Assembly (NCBI GenBank): GCA_905214315.1
Contig: CAJMLN010000001.1
Span: 1-64,000, forward strand
Length of the DNA: 64,000 bases
Direction: 5' to 3'
DNA from: an uncultured bacterium
GTDB taxonomy: Bacteria; Bacillota; Clostridia; Christensenellales; QALW01
In this document: positions 41,624 through 50,752 of the stretch, piece by piece
How the letters are laid out: every line of letters starts with the position of its first letter
Numbering within the stretch: the first letter of the stretch is position 1
Position numbers and translations under genes: made by a program
Notes under the pieces: model-generated
The model's database searches: none
The model's input: only the letters and a program-made list of their open reading frames with translations
What the model was told of the DNA's origin: nothing

Positions 41624-43198
41624 ATGGCTATCGGTGATATGATAAACAAGCTGCGCACTAATGCAAATATGTCGCAGGAACAATTTGCTGAACTGTTTGG
41701 TGTTTCAAGGCAATCCGTGCAAAAATGGGAAAGTGACCTTTCTGTACCGGAGCTCGAAAAGTTAATTAAAATTTCCAAATACTTTGATGTTTCCCTTGAC
41801 GCATTGGTGTTAAAAAGCGATACTCGTGTTACGGAAGAACTGAATTACAACAAAACTTTAAAACCCAAATATGCTAATATACACAAATGGGAATCCTATT
41901 CTTCCAATCTGCTGACGGAGTATCAGCAATCCATAGAAGAGGGGTTGGATTTATCTGTGTATGCAGATGTGTTTACGGCGGTGTCCCGACTCCCCAAAAA
42001 CGAAACAAAGAAAAAACTCGGTGATGTTCTATTTGATGTTGTGTTTCACGCAAAAATAACAGAAAATTATAAATATATAGAGCCGTCTACGCTTGAGGAA
42101 ATTAAAGATTTAAGAAAAAATGCTTCGTCGTTCATTTCTGCCGGTACAGAGCAGCTAGACAAAAAGATTCATGGCGCATGGATGGGCAGAATTTGCGGGT
42201 GTCTTTTGGGTAAAACGGTTGAAGGGATAAGAACAGATGAGTTGATTCCATTCTTGAAAGAAACCGATAATTATCCTATGCATAGATATATTCTGCACAG
42301 CGATCTGAATGACGATATATTAAGTAAATACAGTTTTCGATTCGCAAAGGGGTGTTGTGCAGACAAAATTGACGGCATGCCGGTGGATGATGATACAAAT
42401 TATGTTGTGTTGGCGCAGCAGATCATCGAAAAATACGGCAAAGATTTTACCCCTTACGATGTTTCAAGAGCATGGTTGACTTTGCAAAGCAAAGATGCAT
42501 ATTGTACCGCCGAAAGAGTTGCTTTTTGCAATTTTGTTAAAGGATTCGAACCGCCCGAATCCGCTAAATATAAAAATCCGTACCGTGAATGGATAGGAGC
42601 ACAGATTCGCGGGGACTATTTCGGCTATATCAACCCCGGAAATCCCGAACTTGCTGCTGAAATGGCATTTCGTGATGCATCCATCTCTCACATTAAAAAC
42701 GGCATATATGGTGAAATGTTTGTTGCAGCGATGCTTGCGGTTGCAGCATGTACGGATAATATTATAGATATAATTTTAGGTGGACTTGCTCAGATACCCT
42801 ACACTTCCAGATTGTATGAGGCTATTACCGATATTTTGACTGCTTTTGAAAGCGGTGTATCCCAAGCAGACTGTTTTGCATCGATCCACAATCGTTATGA
42901 TGAATACACTTCTCATGGCTGGTGCCATACCATATCGAATGCAATGATTGTTGTTGCTGCCCTTCTTTACGGAAACGGTGATTTTGGGAGATCGATTTGT
43001 ATGGCAGTAGAAACCGGCTTTGACACAGATTGCAACGGTGCTACAGTAGGATCTGTATTGGGGATGGCAAACGGAATAGACAGTATAGAGGAAGTGTGGA
43101 AAAAACCATTAAATGACACGCTGCACACTTCGATATTTGGTGTTGGAACGGTAAAAATTTCAGATAGAGTAAAACAAACCTTGACACACGTTCAGTGA
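41624..43198 (+). CDS. XRE helix-turn-helix fused to ADP-ribosylglycohydrolase
   Basis: This 524-residue fusion has an N-terminal Cro/C1-type helix-turn-helix at residues ~3-60 (KLRTNANMSQEQFAELFGVSRQSVQKWES). A helical linker of about 110 residues follows, then an ADP-ribosylglycohydrolase (DraG/MacroD-unrelated ARH type) domain at residues ~180-510. The latter shows GAWMGRICGCLLGKTVEG, the metal-binding VDDDTNY and the second acidic motif TGFDTDCNGATVGS. Such enzymes remove ADP-ribose from proteins or other acceptors. Here the catalytic domain would be tied to DNA binding. The gene is AT-richer than its neighbours, has private promoter, operators and terminators, and looks acquired. ATG 41624 is preferred over GTG 41615 on spacing. 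Confidence 0.85.
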   Translation: MAIGDMINKLRTNANMSQEQFAELFGVSRQSVQKWESDLSVPELEKLIKISKYFDVSLDALVLKSDTRVTEELNYNKTLKPKYANIHKWESYSSNLLTEYQQSIEEGLDLSVYADVFTAVSRLPKNETKKKLGDVLFDVVFHAKITENYKYIEPSTLEEIKDLRKNASSFISAGTEQLDKKIHGAWMGRICGCLLGKTVEGIRTDELIPFLKETDNYPMHRYILHSDLNDDILSKYSFRFAKGCCADKIDGMPVDDDTNYVVLAQQIIEKYGKDFTPYDVSRAWLTLQSKDAYCTAERVAFCNFVKGFEPPESAKYKNPYREWIGAQIRGDYFGYINPGNPELAAEMAFRDASISHIKNGIYGEMFVAAMLAVAACTDNIIDIILGGLAQIPYTSRLYEAITDILTAFESGVSQADCFASIHNRYDEYTSHGWCHTISNAMIVVAALLYGNGDFGRSICMAVETGFDTDCNGATVGSVLGMANGIDSIEEVWKKPLNDTLHTSIFGVGTVKISDRVKQTLTHVQ

Positions 43199-43201
43199 AT
43201 T

Positions 43202-43230
43202 AATAAACAGGAGTTATGCTCCTGTTTATT
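43202..43230. terminator. Terminator after the XRE-ADP-ribosylglycohydrolase gene
   Basis: AATAAACAGGAG, loop TTATG, CTCCTGTTTATT, a perfect 12-bp stem immediately behind the stop codon; the T-rich part is in the 3' arm. Confidence 0.72.
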
Positions 43231-43340
43231 CTATGTTCATATATAGCGAGCATCGGATTATGATACTAAAATCCCAAACACGCCGAAAAGCATAATGAGC
43301 CATAATTTCTTTGCGAAGAGCTGCCGACCGTCCTGCTTTT

Positions 43341-44102
43341 TTACAAAATTCGCTTGGCCCTTTCCAGCGCGAGCCGCAAAAACTCCACGGGATCCTGAAT
43401 ATGCTCAAACCCCCTGTTTAACGTCTCCAGCGCGACGGCGCCGGAATAGCGGAGTCGCTTTAAGTGATCAGCGATATAGCACCAATCCACGCTGCCCGTA
43501 AAGGGCAGCGCATGAGCATCCTCTTTTCCGTCGTTATCGTGCAGATGCAGGGCAGCAAGCTTATCCCCGTACAGCTGCAGGAAATCAATCCGGGGGGAAT
43601 AGCAGTGTTCGTGTCCGCTGTCAAAGCAGAACAGCAGCCGGTCAGATTGAATTTCCCGAAACACCAGCGCCAGATGTTCCGGACTGCCCTGGTTTTCCGC
43701 CGCGATATTTACGCTATGCCGCTCAGCCGCCTCTATGATTCTTTTAAACCGGTCAATGCCGACCGTATGCTCTGGCAGAGAGGGCGCCCCGTTTGCCGGA
43801 TGCAGCACCAGCGTCGGAATGCCGCAGCTGCGGCATTCCCGGATACAGCCAAGAATATGCTCCGTATAGGCCTCCCCCGCCACAGTATCTTCCCAGATAG
43901 CATTCGCCTGCCTGTACGGTGCGTGCGCATTTTCCACATACAAGCCCTCATGCGCTGCATAATCCGGAAACGCCCGGTAATCAGCGTCAAAGTAATCCGC
44001 CCACAACAGAATAACCCCATCGAAGCCCGCCTGTTTTATGGCTTTCATTCTTGCCTGCGGCGGCAGATCATATCCGAAATAATCAACAATGGTATAACGC
44101 AT
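43341..44102 (-). CDS. Sugar phosphate isomerase/epimerase-like TIM barrel
   Basis: This 253-residue protein is of the xylose isomerase-like/AP endonuclease 2 fold. Strand ends carry metal-ligand-type residues: a Glu in YVENAHAPY, His in LVLHPANG, Glu in NIAAENQG, Asp and His in CFDSGHEH, His in ALHLHDNDG and the final Glu in VALETLNRG. Such proteins isomerise or epimerise sugars, usually with Mn(II) or Zn(II). The preferred ATG (44102) follows GAGGGG. No sugar-specific partner is adjacent. Confidence 0.85.
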   Translation of the reverse strand: MRYTIVDYFGYDLPPQARMKAIKQAGFDGVILLWADYFDADYRAFPDYAAHEGLYVENAHAPYRQANAIWEDTVAGEAYTEHILGCIRECRSCGIPTLVLHPANGAPSLPEHTVGIDRFKRIIEAAERHSVNIAAENQGSPEHLALVFREIQSDRLLFCFDSGHEHCYSPRIDFLQLYGDKLAALHLHDNDGKEDAHALPFTGSVDWCYIADHLKRLRYSGAVALETLNRGFEHIQDPVEFLRLALERAKRIL

Positions 44103-44186
44103 AAAACCCCTCACAAACCAAAGATACCGCCGGCTGCGGAAAAGCCCATCTTCTCGGGCGCACAGTCTGTTTTATACCGAGCGCAC

Positions 44187-44221
44187 CGTAAAAAAATAAG
44201 GCAGCCTTTTCCGGCTGCCTT
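44187..44221 (-). terminator. Intrinsic terminator after the surface-protein gene
   Basis: AAGGCAGCC, 6-nt loop, GGCTGCCTT; on the minus strand it is followed by ATTTTTTT. It lies 10 bp past the stop codon of 44231-45865. Confidence 0.85.
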
Positions 44222-44230
44222 AAAAAACAT

Positions 44231-45865
44231 TTAGTTCTGCTCTTTTTTCCGAAGGGTTACTGCCGTAAAGATGCCCGCGCTGATTATCAGCAGGGCAACG
44301 GCCGAAATCAGAACCGCATCGCCTGTTCCCTTCTCATCGCTCATGGAATTCTTCGCACCGCAAACCGTGCATTTTCCGTCCTTATAGGTGTGCTCTGCCT
44401 TCTCGGCAATCTCACCGCAGGCACATACATGCCAATGATGCGTTTCATCTGTCTTCCAATCCGTGCCAAAGGCATGGGTATGAACCGAAATCACACCGTT
44501 TTCATCCGCATCCAGCTTTATTTCGTCTGACTTGCTGGTAACCACGGGAGCTGCTGCCTCCGTATTGGTATTCTCTGCATAGATAAGCGTTTTATCTCCC
44601 GCGCTGCTCTTGTCTTCAAATTTCAGCGTGGAATCCTCTTCAAAGGTAAGAGACGCATCGCCTGCTTTGTTATCCACATTTACCGCATACCAGGAATTTT
44701 CACCGGTAATAACCTCAAACGCCCCGGTAACAGATACCTCAGAGCTGTTATTGATCAGCGGTGCGCCTGTAGAAGCATTCTGATGGTCCAGCGTTACATT
44801 GTTCAGCACAACGCCCTTGGCGCCGTAAATATCCAGCGTATGCTTGTTTGCCGCGGTGGCAACCAGCTTTACGTCATCTAAAACAACATTGTCCGCTTGA
44901 ATTTTGAACAGGTTAATCTGCCCCGCTGAATTCTTCTTAAAATCTTCCGCCGCGGTAATGGTATTACCGTTGCCTTTAATTGTGATATTATCGATACCGT
45001 TGATATAAACCTCTTCGCTGACCTCGATATCACTCATCAGCTCAATCGTGGTACCGGGCTTAAGGCCTTTCATAATCTGCTGAATAAATTCCGCGCTGTC
45101 GTCCACTTGAATCGTAAATCCGTCAAGCACTACATTTTCTCCGCTAATGCCAGGATTCCAAGCATAACCGTATTCAGGCGTTGAATATCCTGCATACGTA
45201 TTTTGGGTAAAATCCTGGGTTACGTTCTTCGCCGTAACCGTTCCCTCTGTTACCCGTTTTGCACTGATCCAGGAAGAAAGAGTCACATTCTCCAGCACTG
45301 TTTGACCGGCGTCTACCACATCGATATAAATAGAACCGCTGGTTTTCGTCTGATCTTCCGCATAAGTAAGCGGCAGGCATTCTACATTTTTCAGTGTAAG
45401 ATCCTTTCCCTCGCCGGCCAGCTCTACCACCTTGTTGCAAAGGCCGCCATAATATCCATTAGGATTACCCTGAAGCTTTACGTCCTGAATCGTAACACCG
45501 GTACCGCCAACAGTGATAAAATTCTGGCCGAACCAATTACCGGTATTCGGATCATAGCTGCTGGTAATAATGACGTTGCCCGTACCCTTGATGGTAAGGT
45601 TGTTTACCGCAATCGGAAATACAAATCCCGTTTGGCCGTTAATGGTAATGCCGTTATCAATACAGCCGTTTCCAATATCATATTTCCCTTCTGCCAAAAC
45701 CCAGGTTTGTCCTTCCTGTTGGCTGTTTATAGCGTCAATAAGCTGCTGCGGGGTAGAAATATTCACCGTCTCCCCTGCCGCAGAAACAACAGCAGCACTC
45801 GCCAAGCAAACAACTGCTAAAGCCATTGCGCAAATCAACGATAGCAATTTCATTCTCTTTTTCAT
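44231..45865 (-). CDS. Cell-surface protein with right-handed beta-helix repeats
   Basis: This 544-residue exported protein has a signal peptide (LLSLICAMALAVVCLASAAVVSA). A long series of pectate-lyase-like coils follows, with recurring N-L-T-I-K-G and V-V-L-D-x-V elements (VNNLTIKGTG, TIQDVKLQG, IDNITIKGNG, VVLDDVKLV, VVLNNVTLD). Near the C-terminus is a short His/Cys segment (HHWHVCACG, CTVCGAK), then one membrane helix (GDAVLISAVALLIISAGIFTAV) and a positive tail. No LPXTG is seen, so anchoring is by the helix. The adhesin/carbohydrate role is inferred from the fold. ATG 45865 has a perfect AGGAGGT. It is transcribed from a promoter shared with an XRE repressor. Confidence 0.85.
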   Translation of the reverse strand: MKKRMKLLSLICAMALAVVCLASAAVVSAAGETVNISTPQQLIDAINSQQEGQTWVLAEGKYDIGNGCIDNGITINGQTGFVFPIAVNNLTIKGTGNVIITSSYDPNTGNWFGQNFITVGGTGVTIQDVKLQGNPNGYYGGLCNKVVELAGEGKDLTLKNVECLPLTYAEDQTKTSGSIYIDVVDAGQTVLENVTLSSWISAKRVTEGTVTAKNVTQDFTQNTYAGYSTPEYGYAWNPGISGENVVLDGFTIQVDDSAEFIQQIMKGLKPGTTIELMSDIEVSEEVYINGIDNITIKGNGNTITAAEDFKKNSAGQINLFKIQADNVVLDDVKLVATAANKHTLDIYGAKGVVLNNVTLDHQNASTGAPLINNSSEVSVTGAFEVITGENSWYAVNVDNKAGDASLTFEEDSTLKFEDKSSAGDKTLIYAENTNTEAAAPVVTSKSDEIKLDADENGVISVHTHAFGTDWKTDETHHWHVCACGEIAEKAEHTYKDGKCTVCGAKNSMSDEKGTGDAVLISAVALLIISAGIFTAVTLRKKEQN

Positions 45866-46033
45866 AAGAAACCTCCTACATACCAAAATCTTTTTATTTT
45901 TTTGAAACCTGGGAACACTAAGGTCCTGACAAATTCCGGTGCCTGCTTCAGCAATCTCAAGCATTTACAAATTATCTTTATTATAATCACGCCGGCCGGA
46001 TCTGTCAACCCCCTGTTTTTCCCATGCAGCCAT

Positions 46034-46062
46034 AGTATAGTCAAATTATAACTATTTGTCAA
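46034..46062 (-). promoter_or_regulatory. Promoter of the surface beta-helix gene
   Basis: Minus strand: perfect TTGACA (46062-46057), 17-nt spacer, TATACT (46039-46034). The -35 box lies between two operator half-sites. It leaves a leader of about 160 nt. Confidence 0.7.
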
Positions 46063-46081
46063 TAGTTATTTTATAACTATT
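46048..46081. promoter_or_regulatory. Triple half-site operator between divergent genes
   Basis: ATAACTATT (46048-46056), AATAGTTAT (46061-46069) and ATAACTATT (46073-46081): the first two form a perfect inverted repeat with a 4-nt gap, and the third repeats the first. They cover the -35 of the surface-protein promoter and the likely promoter of the XRE gene. Confidence 0.7.
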
Positions 46082-46108
46082 GTAAAATATATAAGAAAGG
46101 AAAAGTTT

Positions 46109-46345
46109 ATGCCCAACAGATTGCGCGATTTACGTGAGGATAATGATTTAACACAGGCAGAATTCGCCAAAATATTACACATAAGCCAGACGAATTACAG
46201 CAAATACGAGCTGGGAAAAATCAATATCCCCAATACTACGCTCATTCAAATCGCAAAATATTATAATGTATCTTTAGATTATATCTTGGGTCTGATTCCG
46301 CGGCCAAGACCTCTTTATGAAAAAATACAGAAACATAAAAAATAA
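46109..46345 (+). CDS. Small XRE-family repressor
   Basis: This 78-residue protein is almost entirely a Cro/C1-type helix-turn-helix (LRDLREDNDLTQAEFAKILHISQTNYSKYELGKINIPN) followed by YNVSLDYILGL and a basic tail. The ribosome site is AAAGGAAAAG. It is divergent from the surface beta-helix gene; the three half-sites between them make it the likely repressor of both that gene and itself. It is closed by a terminator at 46429-46460. Confidence 0.9.
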   Translation: MPNRLRDLREDNDLTQAEFAKILHISQTNYSKYELGKINIPNTTLIQIAKYYNVSLDYILGLIPRPRPLYEKIQKHKK

Positions 46346-46428
46346 CTTCAAATAATCTTTTCTTAAAATATATTTAAAAAAATATTCAAAAAAATTTTTT
46401 GTCCACATTTCTTTTTCTGACATTTCCC

Positions 46429-46460
46429 GCGACCTGCTTTACCGCAGGCCGCTCTTTTTT
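46429..46460 (+). terminator. Intrinsic terminator after the small XRE gene
   Basis: GCGACCTGC, loop TTTACC, GCAGGCCGC (one mismatch), then TCTTTTTT. Confidence 0.8.
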
Positions 46461-46545
46461 CTGCAAAGCCGCGCCGTCCTAAAGCACTTTTTTTAAATTT
46501 TACAAACACAATAAAAGCATGGCCGATTTCCTCAGCCGCACGGCG

Positions 46546-47922
46546 TTAAGCCGCCGCCTTTGGTTCCCCCTCCTGCATTTCTTTCAAAATACTGATCTGC
46601 AGGGGGATGGAAATCAGAAAGGTCAAAATATCGGCAACCGGCTGTGCGATCTGCAGCCCCAGGGGACCCATGGTGCGGGGCAGAATCAGCACCAGCGGAA
46701 TAAACATAAGCCCCTGCCGGGAAAGTGCTAAAACAGAAGCCCTTACCGCTTTTCCCATCGTCTGCTGCATCATATTGCATATCACGATCCAGCCGCTCAG
46801 GGCAAACGTAAAGCACTGATAACGGAGCGAGGCCGCGCCAAACGCAATGACCTCCGGTTCATTTTGAAATAAAGCGATCAGCTGCGGCGCGAATACAATT
46901 CCCGCCGCCGAAAACAGCAAAAGTACCGCCGAGGACGTTTTTACACAAAACCAGAAAGCCTTTTTTACCCGCCCATACAGGCCCGCGCCGTAATTGAACC
47001 CGCACACCGGCTGAAAGCCCTGCCCGAAGCCAATCAATGCAGAGGAAGCGAAATAGACGATTTTAGTAACCACCGTCATTGCCGTAATCGGCGCATCCCC
47101 TGTGCCCATTACAACCCCTACATAGCCCGCTCCGGCATTTAAGCACATGGTGGAAACGCTGCCGATTCCCTGCCGGCAGAGCGAGGGAATCCCGCCCCGG
47201 AAAATTTCTTTTAACCACCGCAGAGAAAAAGAAAATTTCCGAATTTTGATTTTGATCGCATCACTTTTCTTTACCATGACCAGCAGGATAAAAAAGCTGA
47301 CAATCTGGCTGATCATCGTAGCAATGGCCGCCCCCGCAACGCCCATCCCCAAAGTGAAAATAAACAGTGGATCCAGCAGCATATTCAGGATTCCGCCCGA
47401 GGTAATGCCGATCATCCCGTAAAACGCGCTGCCCTGAAAGCGCAGCTGGTTGTTCAGCACCAAAGCCCCGCACATAAACGGCGCAGCAATTAAAATATAT
47501 GTAAGATATTCCATTGCATAGGGATAAATCGTCTCTGTGGCCTGCAAGGCCCACACAATACCGCTCTGAAAAAGGAAGCCCAAGACCATAATGAAAATGC
47601 CGCAAATAAAAGACCATATAAAACCGGTAGAAGCCATCGTTTCCGCATTCTCAGTATGGTTTTTTCCCAGTTGACGTGATATGTAATTGCCTGAGCCATG
47701 CCCAAAGAAAAATCCTACGGCCTGAATAACGGCCATAAAGGAAAACACCACGCCCACCGCACCCGTAGCGCTGATATCATTGAGCTGGCCCACAAAATAG
47801 GTATCAGCCATATTATAAACAGAGGATATCAGCATACTGATAATTGTGGGCACCGCCATGGAGCAGACCAGCCTGCCCACCGGCTCGGTCGTCATTCTTT
47901 TTTGTTTTGCAACCTGATCCAT
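46546..47922 (-). CDS. MATE-family efflux transporter
   Basis: This 458-residue membrane antiporter has about twelve hydrophobic helices. The MATE start PVGRLVCSMAVPTIISMLISSVYNMADTYFVGQL and the matching repeat in the second half (IGFGQGFQPVCGFNYGAG) are typical of the NorM/DinF-like cationic-drug exporters. Substrate unknown. It is preceded by a stretch of 55 bp after gpsA on the same strand and followed by an AT-rich region before the small XRE gene. Confidence 0.92.
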   Translation of the reverse strand: MDQVAKQKRMTTEPVGRLVCSMAVPTIISMLISSVYNMADTYFVGQLNDISATGAVGVVFSFMAVIQAVGFFFGHGSGNYISRQLGKNHTENAETMASTGFIWSFICGIFIMVLGFLFQSGIVWALQATETIYPYAMEYLTYILIAAPFMCGALVLNNQLRFQGSAFYGMIGITSGGILNMLLDPLFIFTLGMGVAGAAIATMISQIVSFFILLVMVKKSDAIKIKIRKFSFSLRWLKEIFRGGIPSLCRQGIGSVSTMCLNAGAGYVGVVMGTGDAPITAMTVVTKIVYFASSALIGFGQGFQPVCGFNYGAGLYGRVKKAFWFCVKTSSAVLLLFSAAGIVFAPQLIALFQNEPEVIAFGAASLRYQCFTFALSGWIVICNMMQQTMGKAVRASVLALSRQGLMFIPLVLILPRTMGPLGLQIAQPVADILTFLISIPLQISILKEMQEGEPKAAA

Positions 47923-47977
47923 ATTTAACCCTTACTGTTTTCAGCTGCCTGACAGCCGCGATACGGAAAAGCACCGC

Positions 47978-48997
47978 TCATACCAGTGTATGCACACAGC
48001 TGCTTTCCTGTTCATTTTTTAATTTTCTATCCATCAGTGCGTTTACCGCAAGCCGCGGCTCCAATCCATGGTTGACGATATCATTGACGCCGCAGGCGAT
48101 CGGAAGCTCTACCGCGTACGCCCGGCTGAGCCGCATGGCCGCCGGAAGCATATAGATCCCCTCCACAACCATTCCTACCTTTTCCATCGCCTGCCGCGCG
48201 GAATATCCCTGACCAAGCAGCACCCCCGCCTGATAGTTGCGGCTGTGCTCGCTGGTGCAGGTAACCACCAGATCTCCGATTCCCGCAAGGCCGCTGAACG
48301 TCGTGCTCCGGCAGCCCATTGCCTGCCCCAGGCGCGAAATCTCCGCAATTCCGCGCGTAATAATGGCGGCCTTGGTATTATCGCCGTAGCCAAGTCCCCT
48401 TGAAATTCCCGCCGCCAGCGCAATGATATTCTTCAGCGCACCGGAAATCTCCACTCCCTTTTTATCCGTATTGGTATACACCCGCATAAACGGGGAAGTA
48501 AAAGCCTCCTGCACAAACTCGGCAACCTTTATATCCTCACAGGCGGATACAATTGTCGTGGGCAGATCCATGGCCACCTCTTCGGCATGCGTGGGCCCCG
48601 AAAGCGCCGCAATCGGAACCTGCTTTTTCATTTCATCGCCAATCACCTCGGTAAGGGTCATCAGCGTTTCTGCCTCCATACCCTTGGCAACGTCAACGAT
48701 AATCTGCCCCGGCTGGATATATTCCGCAGCCCTGGCCGCCGTAGCCCGCACATACGGTGAAGGCACTGCAAAAACAATAAGCTCCTTGTTCTGGCAGGCC
48801 TGCGCAATTTCTCCGGTAAAACACACGCCGGAAGGAATCTCCATTCCGGCAAGCTTCGGATGCCGCCGGGTACGGGACAGCCCCTCAATTTCCTCTTCGA
48901 GCGCTGACCATACCGTTACCTGCCGGCCGCACAGGTTCAGCATTCTGGCAAGAGCAACTCCCCAGGTTCCGGCACCTAAAATTCCAACTGACAGCAA
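47978..48997 (-). CDS. gpsA: NAD(P)+-dependent glycerol-3-phosphate dehydrogenase
   Basis: GpsA makes sn-glycerol-3-phosphate for membrane lipids. Features of the 339-residue protein: Rossmann GILGAGTWG at the N-terminus, VFAVPS, VDVAKGME, LSGPTHAEEV, catalytic-region Lys in GALKNIIALAAGI, and GLAGIGDLVVTCTSEHSRN. The start is TTG 48997 placed 8 nt behind GAGGAG; an ATG slightly upstream is out of frame. plsY, commonly near gpsA, is not in view. Confidence 0.95.
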   Translation of the reverse strand: MLSVGILGAGTWGVALARMLNLCGRQVTVWSALEEEIEGLSRTRRHPKLAGMEIPSGVCFTGEIAQACQNKELIVFAVPSPYVRATAARAAEYIQPGQIIVDVAKGMEAETLMTLTEVIGDEMKKQVPIAALSGPTHAEEVAMDLPTTIVSACEDIKVAEFVQEAFTSPFMRVYTNTDKKGVEISGALKNIIALAAGISRGLGYGDNTKAAIITRGIAEISRLGQAMGCRSTTFSGLAGIGDLVVTCTSEHSRNYQAGVLLGQGYSARQAMEKVGMVVEGIYMLPAAMRLSRAYAVELPIACGVNDIVNHGLEPRLAVNALMDRKLKNEQESSCVHTLV

Positions 48998-49060
48998 AAG
49001 ACATTCTCCTCTTCTATTTTATAAACGGAAAGGGCCGCTTGAAATGCGCACCCTTTTTCA

Positions 49061-50752
49061 TCATTCTATCAGCGCCTGCAGTGCTTCCTTCAGCCCGTCA
49101 ACTCTTTCCAGCGCCTTTTGTGCCGAATCCGCTTTGGCAAAAATATAAATCTTCAGCTTCGGCTCCGTTCCCGAAGGCCGCACTACAAAGGAGCAGCCGT
49201 CGGCAAGCTTATACCCCAAAACATTGGATTTGGGAAGCAGGATAGGCCGCTGCCCGGCCGAATCCGTAGTGACCGAAGCACGATAATCGCTGACCTCAAC
49301 GATTTTTGCCCCCGCGACTGCCTCAGGCATATCGCTGCGCAGGCGCTCCATGATCGCCGCCATCTTTTCCATACCCGAGGCGCCCTCAAAGGAAAAGCTT
49401 ACCGTGCGATTTTTATAATACCCGAATTTTTGAGAAAGCTCTTCCAGGACATCAATCAGCGTTTTGCCCTGTTTTTTATAGTACGCCGCCATATCACAGA
49501 TCAGCATCGCCGTGCTTACAGCGTCTTTATCCCGCACATGGCCGCTAGCAAGATATCCATAGCTCTCCTCAAAGCCCAACAGATAATCCTCCAGCCTGCC
49601 CTGTGCCTCCAGGGCGGAAATGATTTCCCCAATAAACTTAAACCCGGTCAGCACGCTCTCCAGCTTCACATGGTGATACGCCGCAACGTCGTCTACCATG
49701 GCCGTGGTAACGATCGTTTTTACAGCTACCGGATTTCGGGGCATCGTTTTGCCCGCTTCCTTTACACGGCAGATATAATCCAGCAGCAGCACGCCCATCT
49801 CGTTGCCGGTAACCAGAACGAACTCTCCCCTATGGTTTACCGCTATGCCAACCCGGTCCGCATCCGGATCGGTAGCCAGCACAATATCCGGCTGCGTCTT
49901 TTTTCCCAGCTCCATGCCCATAGCAAGCGCTTCCCTGTTTTCAGGGTTCGGATACGGGCAGGTAGTAAAATTCCCATCGGGCAGCTCCTGTTCCGGCACG
50001 ACGTGCACCTGCGTCAGCCCTATCTTCTCCATCATTTTTGCGATGGGCATTCTGCCGGTGCCGTTTAAAGGCGTATAGACCACCTTCAGCGCCTTCACCG
50101 CGTCCTTATCCTCAGCAACGCGCAGGGAAATGATGGTATCAATATAATCGTCAATCACACTTTGGGGAATGACGGTAATATGCTCATCGTCCTCGCCGGC
50201 GGGGCGCGCGTCAAAGACGCCGATCTGACTGATATATTTCAAAATAGAATCCGCCATTTCCGGACCGGCCTGACAGCCGTCGGGGCCGTATACCTTATAG
50301 CCGTTGTACTGCGCCGGATTATGGCTGGCGGTGATCATAATGCCGCCGTCACAGTGATAATACCGCACTGCGTAGGAAAGCATCGGCGTAGGCATCAGCT
50401 CATGATAGATATAGACCCGGACTCCGCTGGCAGCCATGATTCTGGCGCTGATCCAGGCAAACAGTTTGGAATTTTTTCTGCAGTCATAGGCAATGGCCAC
50501 CGAGGGAGCTTGAAAATTCTCCTTTAAATACCGGGCAAAGCCCATCGTAGCCTTTCCCACCGTATAGATGTTCATCCGGTTCGTTCCAGCCCCCAATATC
50601 CCGCGCAGGCCTGCTGTCCCAAATTCAAGATCACGGTAAAAGCTCTCGAATATTTCATTGTCATTTCCGCGCATTTCCTCCAGCTGCGCGCGCACCTCGG
50701 CGTCAAGATCGTCTCTGCCGAGCCACTGTTCATATTTTTCCTTCTCTGTCAT
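49061..50752 (-). CDS. Phospho-sugar mutase (phosphoglucomutase/phosphomannomutase family)
   Basis: This 563-residue alpha-D-phosphohexomutase interconverts sugar 1- and 6-phosphates. The phosphoserine loop is MITASHNPAQYNGYK, the metal loop TDPDADRVG, and the sugar-specificity loop GFEESYGYL; the last domain has RPSGTEPKLK for phosphate binding. Size matches the PgcA/PgmB-type enzymes of Firmicutes rather than GlmM. ATG 50752 has GGAGGAAACGAA; a longer open frame exists. Its beginning overlaps the end of the upstream exported-protein gene by 23 bases. Confidence 0.94.
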   Translation of the reverse strand: MTEKEKYEQWLGRDDLDAEVRAQLEEMRGNDNEIFESFYRDLEFGTAGLRGILGAGTNRMNIYTVGKATMGFARYLKENFQAPSVAIAYDCRKNSKLFAWISARIMAASGVRVYIYHELMPTPMLSYAVRYYHCDGGIMITASHNPAQYNGYKVYGPDGCQAGPEMADSILKYISQIGVFDARPAGEDDEHITVIPQSVIDDYIDTIISLRVAEDKDAVKALKVVYTPLNGTGRMPIAKMMEKIGLTQVHVVPEQELPDGNFTTCPYPNPENREALAMGMELGKKTQPDIVLATDPDADRVGIAVNHRGEFVLVTGNEMGVLLLDYICRVKEAGKTMPRNPVAVKTIVTTAMVDDVAAYHHVKLESVLTGFKFIGEIISALEAQGRLEDYLLGFEESYGYLASGHVRDKDAVSTAMLICDMAAYYKKQGKTLIDVLEELSQKFGYYKNRTVSFSFEGASGMEKMAAIMERLRSDMPEAVAGAKIVEVSDYRASVTTDSAGQRPILLPKSNVLGYKLADGCSFVVRPSGTEPKLKIYIFAKADSAQKALERVDGLKEALQALIE

